Source: an uncultured Collinsella sp. | Lineage (GTDB): Bacteria; Actinomycetota; Coriobacteriia; Coriobacteriales; Coriobacteriaceae | NCBI GenBank assembly: GCA_934668345.1 | Contig: CAKUNE010000002.1 | Location: 124,001-188,000, forward strand | DNA length: 64,000 bases | Direction: 5' to 3' | Shown here: in pieces, positions 1-7,504 of the stretch | Numbering within the stretch: the stretch's first letter is position 1 | Layout of the letters: each line of letters starts with the position of its first letter | Notes under the pieces: model-generated | What the model was told of the DNA's origin: nothing | Seen by the model: only the letters and a program-made list of their open reading frames with translations | The model's database searches: none | Position numbers and translations under genes: made by a program

Positions 1-1464
1 CACGGGCGCACTGTCCGCGTCAACAAAACGGACCTTGCCCGTCGCCACCACAGGCAACTCGTGCCGCAGCTCATTCACCTGACGATAGAACTCAAAAATT
101 GAATTCGAAACGCCCACTTCGAGCTCCGCCGTTATCTCATCTTGGCTACAATCCTTCGCATCGCGAGCCATCGGAACCCAAGGCTCAGCGATCGAAAAAC
201 CATGGTGCACCTCGCCATTCCACTGCATAGGCAGGCGGCCGTTATCGCGCGAATGCATGTTAATGATCGCGAGCGCCTCTTCGGGCGCCTTTCCCTGCTC
301 GAGCAAGATGCGGTAATAGTTGCGGCTCTCGACATCGTTGAACTCTTCGATGCTCGTAAAGTGTGCGTTGGTCGAGCCCAGCTCGTCACCTTGATAGATA
401 TAGGGCGTGCCGCGCAACAGGTCCATAAAGAGCGCGAGCATCTTTGCCGCGGGAATGCGCAGGGAACCGTCGGTCCCAAAACGCGAGAGGGCGCGCGGCT
501 GGTCGTGATTGTCCCAGAACACGGCATTCCAACCACCGCCCGCCTGCATACCCTCCTGCCAGGCGGCAAGAGTCTTTTGCAACAGCGCGAAGTCAGGAAC
601 CTTGTTAACCCACTTCTTCCCGTTCTCAAAATCGACCTTCAGATGATGGAAGTTGAAGGTCATGGCGAGCTCATGGTTTTGAGGACGCGTATATCGGATG
701 CAAGCCGAAAGGCTCGTCGAGTTCATCTCGCCGACCGTCATCATGCCCCCAATGCCGCCTTCGCGCACCAGCTCCTGGATGTAGCTGTCCACACGCGCAC
801 CGTCCGTGTAAAAGCGGCGGCCATCGCCCTCGTAGTCGTCTTCCCATGAATCTGGCTTATCGATTAGATTGATTACGTCGAAGCGAAAGCCGTCAACGCC
901 CTTCTCGCGCCAAAAACGCAAGACATCGGCAACCTCATGCCTCACTTCAGGATTTTTCCAGTTGAGATCGGGTTGGCCCGGGTCAAATAGATGCAGGTAC
1001 CATTTGCCAACTTGAGGTTCCCAGGTCCAGGCGGGACCGCCAAACTTCGATTCCCAATTACAGGGAAGCTCACGCGGTGTCCCCTCTTCAAAAATAAAGT
1101 AGTCCTGGTAGCGCTTGTCGCCCGCGATGGCTCGCTGAAACCACTCATGCTCGCTCGAGACATGGTTAAATACCATGTCGAGCATAAGACCGATGCCGCG
1201 CGCATGCGCCTCGCGCGAAAGCTCTTCGAACTCCTCCATGGTTCCAAATCGCGGATCGATGCTTCGGTAATCGGCCACGTCGTAGCCGTTGTCCTTTTGC
1301 GGCGAGACAAAAAATGGGGTTATCCAGAGGTAATCGATACCAAGCTGCTTGAGGTAGTCGAGCTTTTGCGTGATGCCGGGCAGATCGCCCCAGCCGTCGC
1401 CATTAGAATCGTTAAAGCTCTTGGGATAGATTTGGTACACGACCTTATTACTGATATCGAGCAT
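1..1464 (-). CDS. treC: Trehalose-6-phosphate hydrolase (GH13), 3' end beyond window
   Basis: Cytosolic alpha,alpha-phosphotrehalase that splits imported trehalose 6-phosphate into glucose and glucose 6-phosphate. The complement reads openly from the ATG at 1464 to the window edge (488 codons, no stop). The family is about 550 residues, so some 60 C-terminal residues lie outside. It begins MLDISNKVVYQIYPKSFNDS, the usual GH13 start. The nucleophile Asp is in GFRFDVIN (about residue 196), the acid/base Glu in VGEMNS (246) and the third carboxylate in NHDQPR (321). A GAGG-type Shine-Dalgarno precedes the ATG. It is last in the treB-treC transcript, 89 bp after treB, behind an intercistronic hairpin. 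Phosphotrehalase rather than plain oligo-1,6-glucosidase is inferred from the treB/treR context and the DVINLI and NHDQPR motifs. Confidence 0.93.
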   Translation of the reverse strand, partial: MLDISNKVVYQIYPKSFNDSNGDGWGDLPGITQKLDYLKQLGIDYLWITPFFVSPQKDNGYDVADYRSIDPRFGTMEEFEELSREAHARGIGLMLDMVFNHVSSEHEWFQRAIAGDKRYQDYFIFEEGTPRELPCNWESKFGGPAWTWEPQVGKWYLHLFDPGQPDLNWKNPEVRHEVADVLRFWREKGVDGFRFDVINLIDKPDSWEDDYEGDGRRFYTDGARVDSYIQELVREGGIGGMMTVGEMNSTSLSACIRYTRPQNHELAMTFNFHHLKVDFENGKKWVNKVPDFALLQKTLAAWQEGMQAGGGWNAVFWDNHDQPRALSRFGTDGSLRIPAAKMLALFMDLLRGTPYIYQGDELGSTNAHFTSIEEFNDVESRNYYRILLEQGKAPEEALAIINMHSRDNGRLPMQWNGEVHHGFSIAEPWVPMARDAKDCSQDEITAELEVGVSNSIFEFYRQVNELRHELPVVATGKVRFVDADSAPV

Positions 1465-1503
1465 TGCTCGTCCTCGCTCATCACCAGGGAATATGAAATA
1501 CAA

Positions 1504-1538
1504 GAGCGCCGCTGATGGGCAAAGCCACCGCGGCGCTC
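1504..1538 (-). promoter_or_regulatory. Intercistronic hairpin between treB and treC
   Basis: Arms GAGCGCCGC (1504-1512) and GCGGCGCTC (1530-1538) form a perfect 9-bp stem in the treB-treC mRNA just before the treC ribosome-binding region. No T-run follows, so it is more likely a processing or stability element, or a weak attenuator, than a terminator. Confidence 0.5.
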
Positions 1539-1553
1539 GTAGGGCACGTAGGG

Positions 1554-3029
1554 TTACTTATCCTGAGCGGCCAACTCCGCGCGAATCTCGGCGGCACTGG
1601 CCTCGGCCTCCTCGCGAATGCCCTTCTTGGAGCCCACGATAACCGTCAGAACAAAAGGAACGACCAGCACGATGAGCATACAAACCGCAAACATCGCCCA
1701 GCTGTCAGGCTGCATCGAAAGGATTCCCGGCAGGCCACCGACGCCAACGGCGTTTGCGGTGCAGTTTGTCACCACGCTCAAAAGACCAGCAAGGGAAGAG
1801 CCAATCATGGCACACACAAACGGGAACATGTACTTAAGGTTGACGCCGAACATGGCAGGCTCGGTAACACCCAGGTAGCAAGAGATGATGGCGGGGATAT
1901 TTACCTGCTGGTCACGATCGTTGGAACGCTGCAGGTACGCCATGCCCAACACAGCCGAGCCTTGCGCGATATTGGAAAGCGCGATCATGGGCCAAAGCAT
2001 AGTGCCACCAAAATCGGCAATCAGCTGCAGGTCGATGGCGTTAGACATGTGGTGCAGGCCGGTAATAACCAGCGGCGCATAAAACGCACCAAAGAGAGCG
2101 CCGAACAGGGCACGGAACGGGCCGGTGATGCCGGCGTAAATGATGGCGGAGATACCGCTACCGAGCCACCAGCCAATGGGCCCAAGGACAAAGTGGGCGG
2201 CCATGACGGCAAGCAGCAGGCTGCAGAACGGAACGACGATCATCGAGACGACCTCGGGCGTGATCTTGCGGAAGAAACGCTCCAAGAAACCAAGTGTAAC
2301 TGCGGCGAGAATCGCGGGGATGACCTGCGCCTGATAGCCAATCATATTGACCTGGGCAAAGCCAAAGTCCCAATGCGGAATCTGATCAGCCGGCGTGCCG
2401 GCAACGGCATAGGCGTTAAGAAGTTGCCCGGAGATGAGCGTCAGGCCCAAAACGATACCGAGCATAGGCGTGCCACCCATCTTTTTGGTGACCGACCAAC
2501 AGATGCCTACTGGAATGCCAGTATGGAAGACCGCCTCGCCAATCAGCCATAAAAAGCTGTCGACGCCAGCCCAAAATTGACTCAGCTGCACGAGCGTCTG
2601 CGTACCGTCGCCAAACACATACAACGAATCGATGCAATTGCGGAAACCGAGAATGAGGCCGCCGACGATAACAGCGGGAATGATAGGTGCAAATACCTCG
2701 GCGATAACCGTCATGGCGCGCTGAATGGGATTCTGGTTTTGGACGGCGGCAGCCTTGGCTGCGTCCTTGCTCACGCCCTCGATTCCGGCGATCTCGGTAA
2801 ACTCCGAATAGTAGGCTTTGACGTCGTTACCAATGATGACCTGGAACTGCCCAGCCTGCGTAAAGCTGCCCTTGGTATATGGAAGCGCCTCGATACCCGG
2901 CACGTCGGCCTTCGATTCATCGTTGAGCACGAACCTCATGCGCGTCATACAGTGGCTCACGGCGGCAATATTGTCCTTGCCTCCCACCAGCTCGAGCAGC
3001 TTGGTCGCGTCGTCCGCATACTTACCCAT
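1554..3029 (-). CDS. treB: PTS trehalose-specific EIIBC component
   Basis: Membrane permease of the phosphoenolpyruvate sugar phosphotransferase system. It imports trehalose and phosphorylates it to trehalose 6-phosphate. At 491 residues it has an N-terminal EIIB domain (about 1-90) with the phospho-accepting Cys27 in SHCMTRMRF, then a long hydrophobic EIIC domain with about ten membrane spans (about 105-475). No EIIA domain is fused, so an EIIA from elsewhere (crr type) must donate the phosphate. The ATG at 3029 follows a strong AAAGGAGG-type site. It is first gene of the treB-treC operon, divergent from treR and preceded by palindromic sites (3082-3249) that fit TreR control. Trehalose rather than another glucoside is inferred from the adjacent treC. 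Confidence 0.93.
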   Translation of the reverse strand: MGKYADDATKLLELVGGKDNIAAVSHCMTRMRFVLNDESKADVPGIEALPYTKGSFTQAGQFQVIIGNDVKAYYSEFTEIAGIEGVSKDAAKAAAVQNQNPIQRAMTVIAEVFAPIIPAVIVGGLILGFRNCIDSLYVFGDGTQTLVQLSQFWAGVDSFLWLIGEAVFHTGIPVGICWSVTKKMGGTPMLGIVLGLTLISGQLLNAYAVAGTPADQIPHWDFGFAQVNMIGYQAQVIPAILAAVTLGFLERFFRKITPEVVSMIVVPFCSLLLAVMAAHFVLGPIGWWLGSGISAIIYAGITGPFRALFGALFGAFYAPLVITGLHHMSNAIDLQLIADFGGTMLWPMIALSNIAQGSAVLGMAYLQRSNDRDQQVNIPAIISCYLGVTEPAMFGVNLKYMFPFVCAMIGSSLAGLLSVVTNCTANAVGVGGLPGILSMQPDSWAMFAVCMLIVLVVPFVLTVIVGSKKGIREEAEASAAEIRAELAAQDK

Positions 3030-3081
3030 GCGTTCCTCCTTTTGCGTTATTCGATAGAACCATAGGTGGCCAACCCATCTT

Positions 3082-3117
3082 TTGGATAGCAGCTTATTTG
3101 AATAAGTTGCTATCCAA
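3082..3117. promoter_or_regulatory. 36-bp near-perfect palindrome, candidate TreR operator 1
   Basis: The two 17-bp arms differ at a single position. The core GCTTATTTGAATAAGT (3092-3107) is nearly the same as the second site at 3153. It lies 53 bp upstream of treB. The long outer arms (TTGGATAGCA and its complement) could also make an RNA hairpin in the treB leader. Binding by TreR is inferred from position and repetition of the core. Confidence 0.65.
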
Positions 3118-3152
3118 CAATTAGTTTAATCAGATAGATTCTATGTTGCTCG

Positions 3153-3168
3153 ACTTATTTGAATAAGT
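3153..3168. promoter_or_regulatory. Palindrome, candidate TreR operator 2
   Basis: ACTTATTTGAATAAGT is an inverted repeat with 7-bp arms around TG, in the treB-treR intergenic region. It repeats the core of the palindrome at 3082-3117. Confidence 0.65.
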
Positions 3169-3233
3169 AGATGAACGGTCGTTTTTGTGCGGTAGACGGC
3201 AGGCATCATGCTCGAACGGTATACTGAAGCACA

Positions 3234-3249
3234 ACTTATTTAAATGATT
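3234..3249. promoter_or_regulatory. Degenerate operator overlapping the treR start region
   Basis: ACTTATTTAAATGATT keeps one half-site (ACTTATT) of the two upstream palindromes and a degraded second half. It sits immediately before the AAAGGA ribosome-binding site of treR (3251-3256), which suggests autoregulation. Confidence 0.45.
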
Positions 3250-3261
3250 GAAAGGATGGCT

Positions 3262-3978
3262 ATGAAAGCCATTTGGCAAGGTATTTACAACGATATCAAG
3301 GGCGACATTCTTGAGGGGACGTATCCGTTTCAGTCGTTTCTCCCCTCCGAGGCCCAACTCGTCCAAAAATACGAGTGTTCGCATAACACACTTCGACGCG
3401 CACTCACTGCGCTCGCCGACGAGGGGCTGGTGCAACCGATTCACGGCAAGGGTGTCCGCGTCATCTGGCGCCCACGCAGTCGTGCCCTGTTTGAGGTTGG
3501 AGGTATCGAAACATACGACGAGTCCGTCAGACGCATGGAGCTTGATTCCGAAACAAAGGTGACGCTCTTTGAGCAAGTCAAAGCCACCGAAAAGGCAGCC
3601 CACAGAACGGGGTTTGAAGTCGGGACAGATCTCATTCATCTCGAGCGCGTTCGTTCCATAGCCGGTTGCCCAGTCATTCACGATGAAAGCTATTTTTTGG
3701 CAAGCGACGTACAGGGGCTCGATGCCGATAAGGCCTCAAGCTCCATTTATCGATATCTCGAGCAGGACCTTGGCCTTAAGATTGCCCAAAGCAGTCGCCA
3801 AATAACCGTCGAACCCGCCACCAAGCGCGACTATGAGCTGCTGGACCTTCCCGAAGGCTGCTACATGGCCGTTGTGTCCAACCAAGTCTTTACCGCCGCC
3901 GGAGAAATGTTCGAATACACCTGTTCGCGACACCGCCCCGACTACTTTATCTTTCACGATATCGCTCGACGCAAGTAG
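3262..3978 (+). CDS. treR: GntR/HutC-family transcriptional regulator of trehalose genes
   Basis: DNA-binding repressor that probably senses trehalose 6-phosphate. It has an N-terminal winged helix (about 1-70; FLPSEAQLVQKYECSHNTLR is the classic GntR helix-turn-helix) and a C-terminal UTRA effector domain (about 90-235). From ATG 3262 it is 238 residues, the usual length. In-frame ATGs also exist at 3244 and 3256, but AAAGGA at 3251-3256 is spaced correctly only for 3262. It is divergent from treB-treC, with three related palindromic sites between. A strong terminator follows at 3987. The trehalose assignment is from context; the fold assignment is direct. Confidence 0.9.
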   Translation: MKAIWQGIYNDIKGDILEGTYPFQSFLPSEAQLVQKYECSHNTLRRALTALADEGLVQPIHGKGVRVIWRPRSRALFEVGGIETYDESVRRMELDSETKVTLFEQVKATEKAAHRTGFEVGTDLIHLERVRSIAGCPVIHDESYFLASDVQGLDADKASSSIYRYLEQDLGLKIAQSSRQITVEPATKRDYELLDLPEGCYMAVVSNQVFTAAGEMFEYTCSRHRPDYFIFHDIARRK

Positions 3979-3986
3979 CAGCGAAA

Positions 3987-4024
3987 AACGGCTCAAATCC
4001 AAACCCGGATTTGAGCCGTTTTTA
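3987..4024 (+). terminator. Rho-independent terminator of treR
   Basis: AACGGCTCAAATCC and its exact complement (4007-4020) form a 14-bp stem with a 6-nt loop, ending in TTTTT. An A-run precedes the stem, so it could also stop transcription from the other side. Confidence 0.9.
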
Positions 4025-4045
4025 TTTGTTGATGTTGCGTAACCA

Positions 4046-4193
4046 ACAGCGAGCGGGTCGCAAGTGCCCCAGGTTGCCGTGAAAGAGGAGCGACGCGTAC
4101 TTCGGTACGCGAGCGACGGCTTGAACGGCAAGATGGGGTGCTTGCGGCCCGCGCAGCGTCGAGCAGTTACGCGGTTTGGTAAAACCGCGTAAC
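4046..4193. repeat. 148-bp intergenic repeat, copy A
   Basis: Aligns over its full length with 47798-47945 (also 148 bp). There is a 27-bp identical block at 4064-4090 and identical GGCAAGATGGGGTG and AACCGCGTAAC blocks. It contains CGCGTAC-TTCG-GTACGCG (4094-4111), a 7-bp stem with a TTCG tetraloop. The other copy keeps the stem but has a different loop (TTTAT). The outer end (4166-4193) is a hairpin GTTACGCGGTTT/AAACCGCGTAAC directly after the ettA stop codon. The family is unknown to me. Confidence 0.75.
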
Positions 4194-4197
4194 AAAA

Positions 4198-5883
4198 CTA
4201 GTCTCGCGTGAGCTTGCGGTGGATACGGTGCGGCTGGGCTGCGTCCTCGCCCAGGCGCTCGATGCGGTTGGCCTGATAGGCCTCGAAGTTGCCCTCGAAC
4301 CAGTACCAGTTGCCCGGGTTCTCGTCGGTGCCCTCCCATGCCAGGATGTGCGTGGCGACGCGGTCCAGGAACATACGGTCGTGGCTAATAACCACCGAGC
4401 AGCCCGGGAACTCGAGCAGCGCCGCTTCGAGCGAGGACAGCGTCTCGACATCGAGGTCGTTCGTGGGCTCGTCGAGGAGCAGCAGGTTGCCGCCCTGCTT
4501 GAGCGTAAGCGCCAGGTTCAGACGGTTGCGCTCGCCACCGGAGAGTACGCCAGCGCGTTTCTGCTGGTCCTGGCCCTTAAAGCCAAAGCTCGCCACATAA
4601 GCACGGCTCGGAACCTCGGTCTCGCCGACCATCATGTGGTCCAGGCCGTCCGAGACGACCTCCCACAGGTTCTTGTCGGGGTCGATGCCGGAACGGTTCT
4701 GATCGACATAGGAGATCTTGACGGTCTCGCCCACCTCGAGCTCGCCCGAAGTCAGCGGCTCCAGGCCCACGATGGTCTTGAACAGCGTGGTCTTGCCCAC
4801 ACCGTTGGGGCCGATGACGCCCACGATGCCGTTACGCGGCAGGGTGAAAGAAAGGTCGTCGATGAGCACGCGACCGTCGAATTCCTTGTGCAGGTGATGG
4901 GCCTCGAGCACCTTGTTACCCAAACGCGGTCCAACGGGAATGCGGATATCGGTCCAGTCGAGCTTCTGGCTTGCGCGGGCCTCGGCCTCCATCTCCTCGT
5001 AGCGAGCCAGACGGGCCTTGTTCTTTGCCTGGCGAGCCTTGGGCGAGCTGCGTACCCACTCGAGCTCGGCCTCCATGCGCTTGGCGAGCTTGGCGTCGCG
5101 GTTGCCCTGAGCCTCAATACGCGCGGCCTTGGTCTCCAGATACGTGGAGTAGTTGCCCTTGTAGGGATAGAGGTGACCGCGGTCGACCTCGCAAATCCAC
5201 TCGGCGACGTTGTCCAGGAAGTAACGGTCGTGCGTGACGGCCAGGACGGCGCCCTGGTAGTTGTGCAGGAAGTGCTCGAGCCACAGGATGGACTCGGCGT
5301 CCAGGTGGTTCGTGGGCTCGTCGAGCAGCAGCAGGTCGGGGGCTTCGAGCAGCAGCTTGCACAGGGCTACGCGACGACGCTCGCCGCCGGAAAGCACATT
5401 GACCGGCATATCGGAATCGGGCAGCTGCAGGGCGTCCATGGCCTGGCCGAGCTTGGAATCGATATCCCAGCCGTCGGCGGCGTCGATCTCGTCCTGGAGC
5501 CTGCCCATCTCGGCCATAAGGGCGTCCATGTCGCAGTCCGGGTCGCACATCTCCTCGCCGATCTTGTTGAAGCGATCGACCTTGGCAATCATGTCGCCAA
5601 ATGCCATGCGCACGTTCTCGATGACGGTCTTGTCGTCGTCGAGCGGCGGCTCCTGCTGCAGGATGCCCACGGTGTAGCCGGGGGTAAGTCGAGCGTCGCC
5701 GTTGGAGACTTCCTCGATGCCGGCCATAATCTTGAGCAGGGTCGACTTACCCATGCCGTTGGGGCCCACGACGCCGATCTTGGCACCGGGATAGAAGCTC
5801 AGCGTCACGTCGTCAAGAATCACCTTGTCGCCATGGGCCTTGCGAGCCTGATACATCTGGTAGATGAACTCTGCCACAGTCAT
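4198..5883 (-). CDS. ettA: Energy-dependent translational throttle, ABC-F ATPase
   Basis: Ribosome-associated ABC-F protein that gates the first elongation step according to ATP/ADP ratio. At 561 residues (E. coli about 555) it has two ABC domains. The first has GPNGMGKST, LSGGERRRVAL and LLLLDEPTNHLD; the second has GPNGVGKTT, LSGGERNRLNLAL and LLLLDEPTNDLD. The linker between them (about 240-310) is basic and alpha-helical. It starts MTVAEFIYQMYQARKAHGDK, characteristic of EttA rather than Uup or antibiotic-resistance ABC-Fs. There are no membrane spans, so it is not a transporter. It is a single gene with the 148-bp repeat's hairpin straight after the stop codon. The ATG at 5883 has an AAGGAG site. 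Confidence 0.94.
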   Translation of the reverse strand: MTVAEFIYQMYQARKAHGDKVILDDVTLSFYPGAKIGVVGPNGMGKSTLLKIMAGIEEVSNGDARLTPGYTVGILQQEPPLDDDKTVIENVRMAFGDMIAKVDRFNKIGEEMCDPDCDMDALMAEMGRLQDEIDAADGWDIDSKLGQAMDALQLPDSDMPVNVLSGGERRRVALCKLLLEAPDLLLLDEPTNHLDAESILWLEHFLHNYQGAVLAVTHDRYFLDNVAEWICEVDRGHLYPYKGNYSTYLETKAARIEAQGNRDAKLAKRMEAELEWVRSSPKARQAKNKARLARYEEMEAEARASQKLDWTDIRIPVGPRLGNKVLEAHHLHKEFDGRVLIDDLSFTLPRNGIVGVIGPNGVGKTTLFKTIVGLEPLTSGELEVGETVKISYVDQNRSGIDPDKNLWEVVSDGLDHMMVGETEVPSRAYVASFGFKGQDQQKRAGVLSGGERNRLNLALTLKQGGNLLLLDEPTNDLDVETLSSLEAALLEFPGCSVVISHDRMFLDRVATHILAWEGTDENPGNWYWFEGNFEAYQANRIERLGEDAAQPHRIHRKLTRD

Positions 5884-5919
5884 TTCTCCTTATCTAGCTG
5901 CGGAAATCTTCATCCCTCT

Positions 5920-5946
5920 CTCTCCGTTTTGGATAAAAACGGAGAG
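5920..5946. terminator. Hairpin between sdpI and ettA, possible terminator
   Basis: CTCTCCGTTTT pairs with AAAACGGAGAG around a short loop. The stem carries its own T/A tract, but no clean T-run follows on either strand, so termination of the sdpR-sdpI transcript is only a suggestion. Confidence 0.4.
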
Positions 5947-6058
5947 GCAATCCGCGCGTTCTAATAAAAAGGGACATGGTTGCCCACACCCCCTAATACT
6001 ACCTGGGAAAAGTCCCCCGGAACATACTATGAACTGCGTACGCTAGTTTTCCGCAACC

Positions 6059-6763
6059 TTAGCGAACGGCTCGCTGCGATTTGCGCCACAGCAGGCACGA
6101 GTAGACGTAGGCAGCTCCGGCCGAACCAAACGCCAGCACCGCAATCACCGCGGCCGTGACCTCACTTGAAAGCACGCTGCCCGCCACGCCCATCACAATC
6201 AAACCAGCACCCAGCACCATAAAGCAGGCGCCGCCAAAACGCTGCGTACGGCGCCAGTTCTCGGGATCGGCAAGCGCCCAGGGCGTCTTGATACCGAGCG
6301 TATAGTTCTGCTTCACGCGCGGCAAGTAGTTGCCTACGCCGATAAACAGCAGGCCGACAGCACCGGAAATCAGCAGGTTAACCGAACCGACCGCCGGCAC
6401 CACGCCCCACACCGTGAGCTCCCCCAGCCAGCTTACGGCGCACATGAACAAGGTGAAGGCGATTACGAAGCCCTGATAGAACTTGCCCGAGGTTCGATAT
6501 GCCTCACCTTTGGGATCGATGCGCGGCACCACATAGAACATTGCAAGAAGTGCCAGAGGCAGCACGCCGAGCGCGGAGGCCATCCAGCTAGGGCCCCAAC
6601 CGTCGACGGCGCCGTTCGCTCCCCAGTGCGTGGGAATCTGCGTCGGCAAGCTCGGCATCACCATAAGGTGCGCCGCGACATTAATAGCGCAAACCACAAC
6701 AAGCATGGCCCATACACGCGGCGATACCCCCGTGGCGTGAATGTCCTTGTTTTCGTTATTCAT
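6059..6763 (-). CDS. sdpI: SdpI-family membrane protein (DUF1648 plus SdpI)
   Basis: Polytopic membrane protein of 234 residues with about six or seven hydrophobic segments. The DUF1648 signature (MPSLPTQIPTHWGANGAVDGWG, in part) is near residues 35-60 and the SdpI motif (YTLGIKTPWALADPENWRRT) near 165-185. In Bacillus SdpI gives immunity to a secreted toxin and sequesters the regulator SdpR. Here the gene overlaps the stop of an ArsR-type regulator, the standard sdpR-sdpI arrangement. ATG 6763 has AAGGTG at proper spacing; an in-frame GTG at 6772 lacks a site. No toxin gene (sdpC) is visible, so the actual function is uncertain. Confidence 0.85.
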   Translation of the reverse strand: MNNENKDIHATGVSPRVWAMLVVVCAINVAAHLMVMPSLPTQIPTHWGANGAVDGWGPSWMASALGVLPLALLAMFYVVPRIDPKGEAYRTSGKFYQGFVIAFTLFMCAVSWLGELTVWGVVPAVGSVNLLISGAVGLLFIGVGNYLPRVKQNYTLGIKTPWALADPENWRRTQRFGGACFMVLGAGLIVMGVAGSVLSSEVTAAVIAVLAFGSAGAAYVYSCLLWRKSQRAVR

Positions 6764-7034
6764 CCTTATCACCTTCAGTGTTTGTAAAACCCATAAACCA
6801 GCCGATCAAGTCCTGCATGACAGTGGTGTTTAAGCTGTAAAAGATGTTTTGGCCATGACGTTCGTCGGTCACCAACCCGGTGTTTTTGAGCGTCGCCAAG
6901 TGATGGCTCAATGACGGCTTGCTGATGTCAAAATGCTCGGCAAGCTCCCCGGCCGTGCGGTCGCCCTCGCGTAGTAGTTCCAAAATACGCCGCCGCGTAG
7001 GATCGGCCAGCGCTTTAAAACCCTCTCCCGGCAT
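6756..7034 (-). CDS. sdpR: ArsR-family winged-helix regulator, SdpR-like
   Basis: Small dimeric DNA-binding protein of 92 residues made almost entirely of a winged helix (FKALADPTRRRILELLREGD; recognition helix near ISKPSLSHHLATLKNTGLV). It lacks the Cys metal-binding motifs of true arsenic or cadmium sensors, which fits the SdpR subgroup. ATG 7034 is chosen because AGGAGG sits 5 nt upstream; the longer reading (to 7052) has none. Its last 8 bp overlap sdpI, indicating translational coupling. A palindromic site at 7083-7106 in front suggests autoregulation. Confidence 0.88.
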   Translation of the reverse strand: MPGEGFKALADPTRRRILELLREGDRTAGELAEHFDISKPSLSHHLATLKNTGLVTDERHGQNIFYSLNTTVMQDLIGWFMGFTNTEGDKDE

Positions 7035-7082
7035 AGAACCTCCTCTCGCCATCTCTCATGACGCGAACACTATACTCGATAT

Positions 7083-7106
7083 TTAGATGTTTGTCTAACT
7101 ATCTAA
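7083..7106. promoter_or_regulatory. Inverted repeat upstream of sdpR
   Basis: TTAGAT...ATCTAA arms are separated by 12 bp, with an inner imperfect palindrome TTAGATGTTTGTCTAA (7083-7098). The position 49 bp before sdpR fits an autoregulatory operator. Confidence 0.5.
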
Positions 7107-7142
7107 TCCAATATTTTTATAGAACATTAGTTCGTGTTTAGC

Positions 7143-7148
7143 TACAAT
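7143..7148 (+). promoter_or_regulatory. -10 element of the 7200 toxin-like gene
   Basis: TACAAT preceded by TTTAGC. No good -35 hexamer is evident at the usual distance. The predicted start (about 7155-7156) coincides with the beginning of the GAAGCAGATGG segment that can pair with 7367-7377. Confidence 0.45.
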
Positions 7149-7199
7149 AGAAATCGAAGCAGATGGGCCAGCTCCCTCTAACCGAGAAGGAGATGGACT

Positions 7200-7286
7200 A
7201 TGAGTATTGACGATGTCCTAACGTTGTTATTGCTTGTAATCGCGGCTGTGGAGCTCGGCATCCACATTGGAGGTCGAATGAAATAG
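7200..7286 (+). CDS. 28-residue hydrophobic peptide, type I toxin-like (holin-like toxin family)
   Basis: Tiny ORF too short for automatic gene finding, with a convincing AAGGAG site 8 nt upstream of the ATG. It encodes Met-Ser-Ile-Asp-Asp followed by one membrane span (about residues 6-23, VLTLLLLVIAAVELGIHI) and a basic tail GGRMK. This layout (short acidic start, single transmembrane helix, Lys/Arg end) is that of the putative holin-like / type I toxin peptides of Gram-positive bacteria. The predicted mRNA 5' end can pair with the region after the stop codon (11 bp), as type I toxin mRNAs do. The antisense RNA itself is not demonstrable from sequence. It could instead be a harmless small membrane protein. 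Confidence 0.55.
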   Translation: MSIDDVLTLLLLVIAAVELGIHIGGRMK

Positions 7287-7504
7287 CCGCCCCCGCGTAA
7301 AGCGAAGACGGCCACTTCTCACGCCATAAACGTGTTTCGGAGTTGGCTAACCCGCGGCAACGGGTGCCATCTGCTTCAATCTTATGCGAACCTCATCCTT
7401 ATTTCAACAGGCTCACAGACCCCAAACGAAACCGCGATAAACGCGATAATACCTATAATGGCGATAGCTAAACGTGTATTTCACTTCCCCATCGGAGGAT
7501 ATCT

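Noticed and set aside
142-849. Forward open frame opposite treC
   Set aside because: It is a codon-bias shadow: the complement encodes an uninterrupted, motif-complete TreC.
4219-5964. 581-codon forward frame opposite ettA
   Set aside because: Long antisense frames are common here because of GC-rich third positions; the translation has no recognisable fold, while EttA motifs are intact on the other strand. The same applies to the long frames opposite pgi (14297-16159), oppA (56570-58237), gpmI (58523-60619) and pgk (61187-62512).
5960-6050. REP-like motif (AAAAGGGACATGG) upstream of ettA
   Set aside because: Similar only over about 10 bases to the 16864 units and without the flanking complementary arms.
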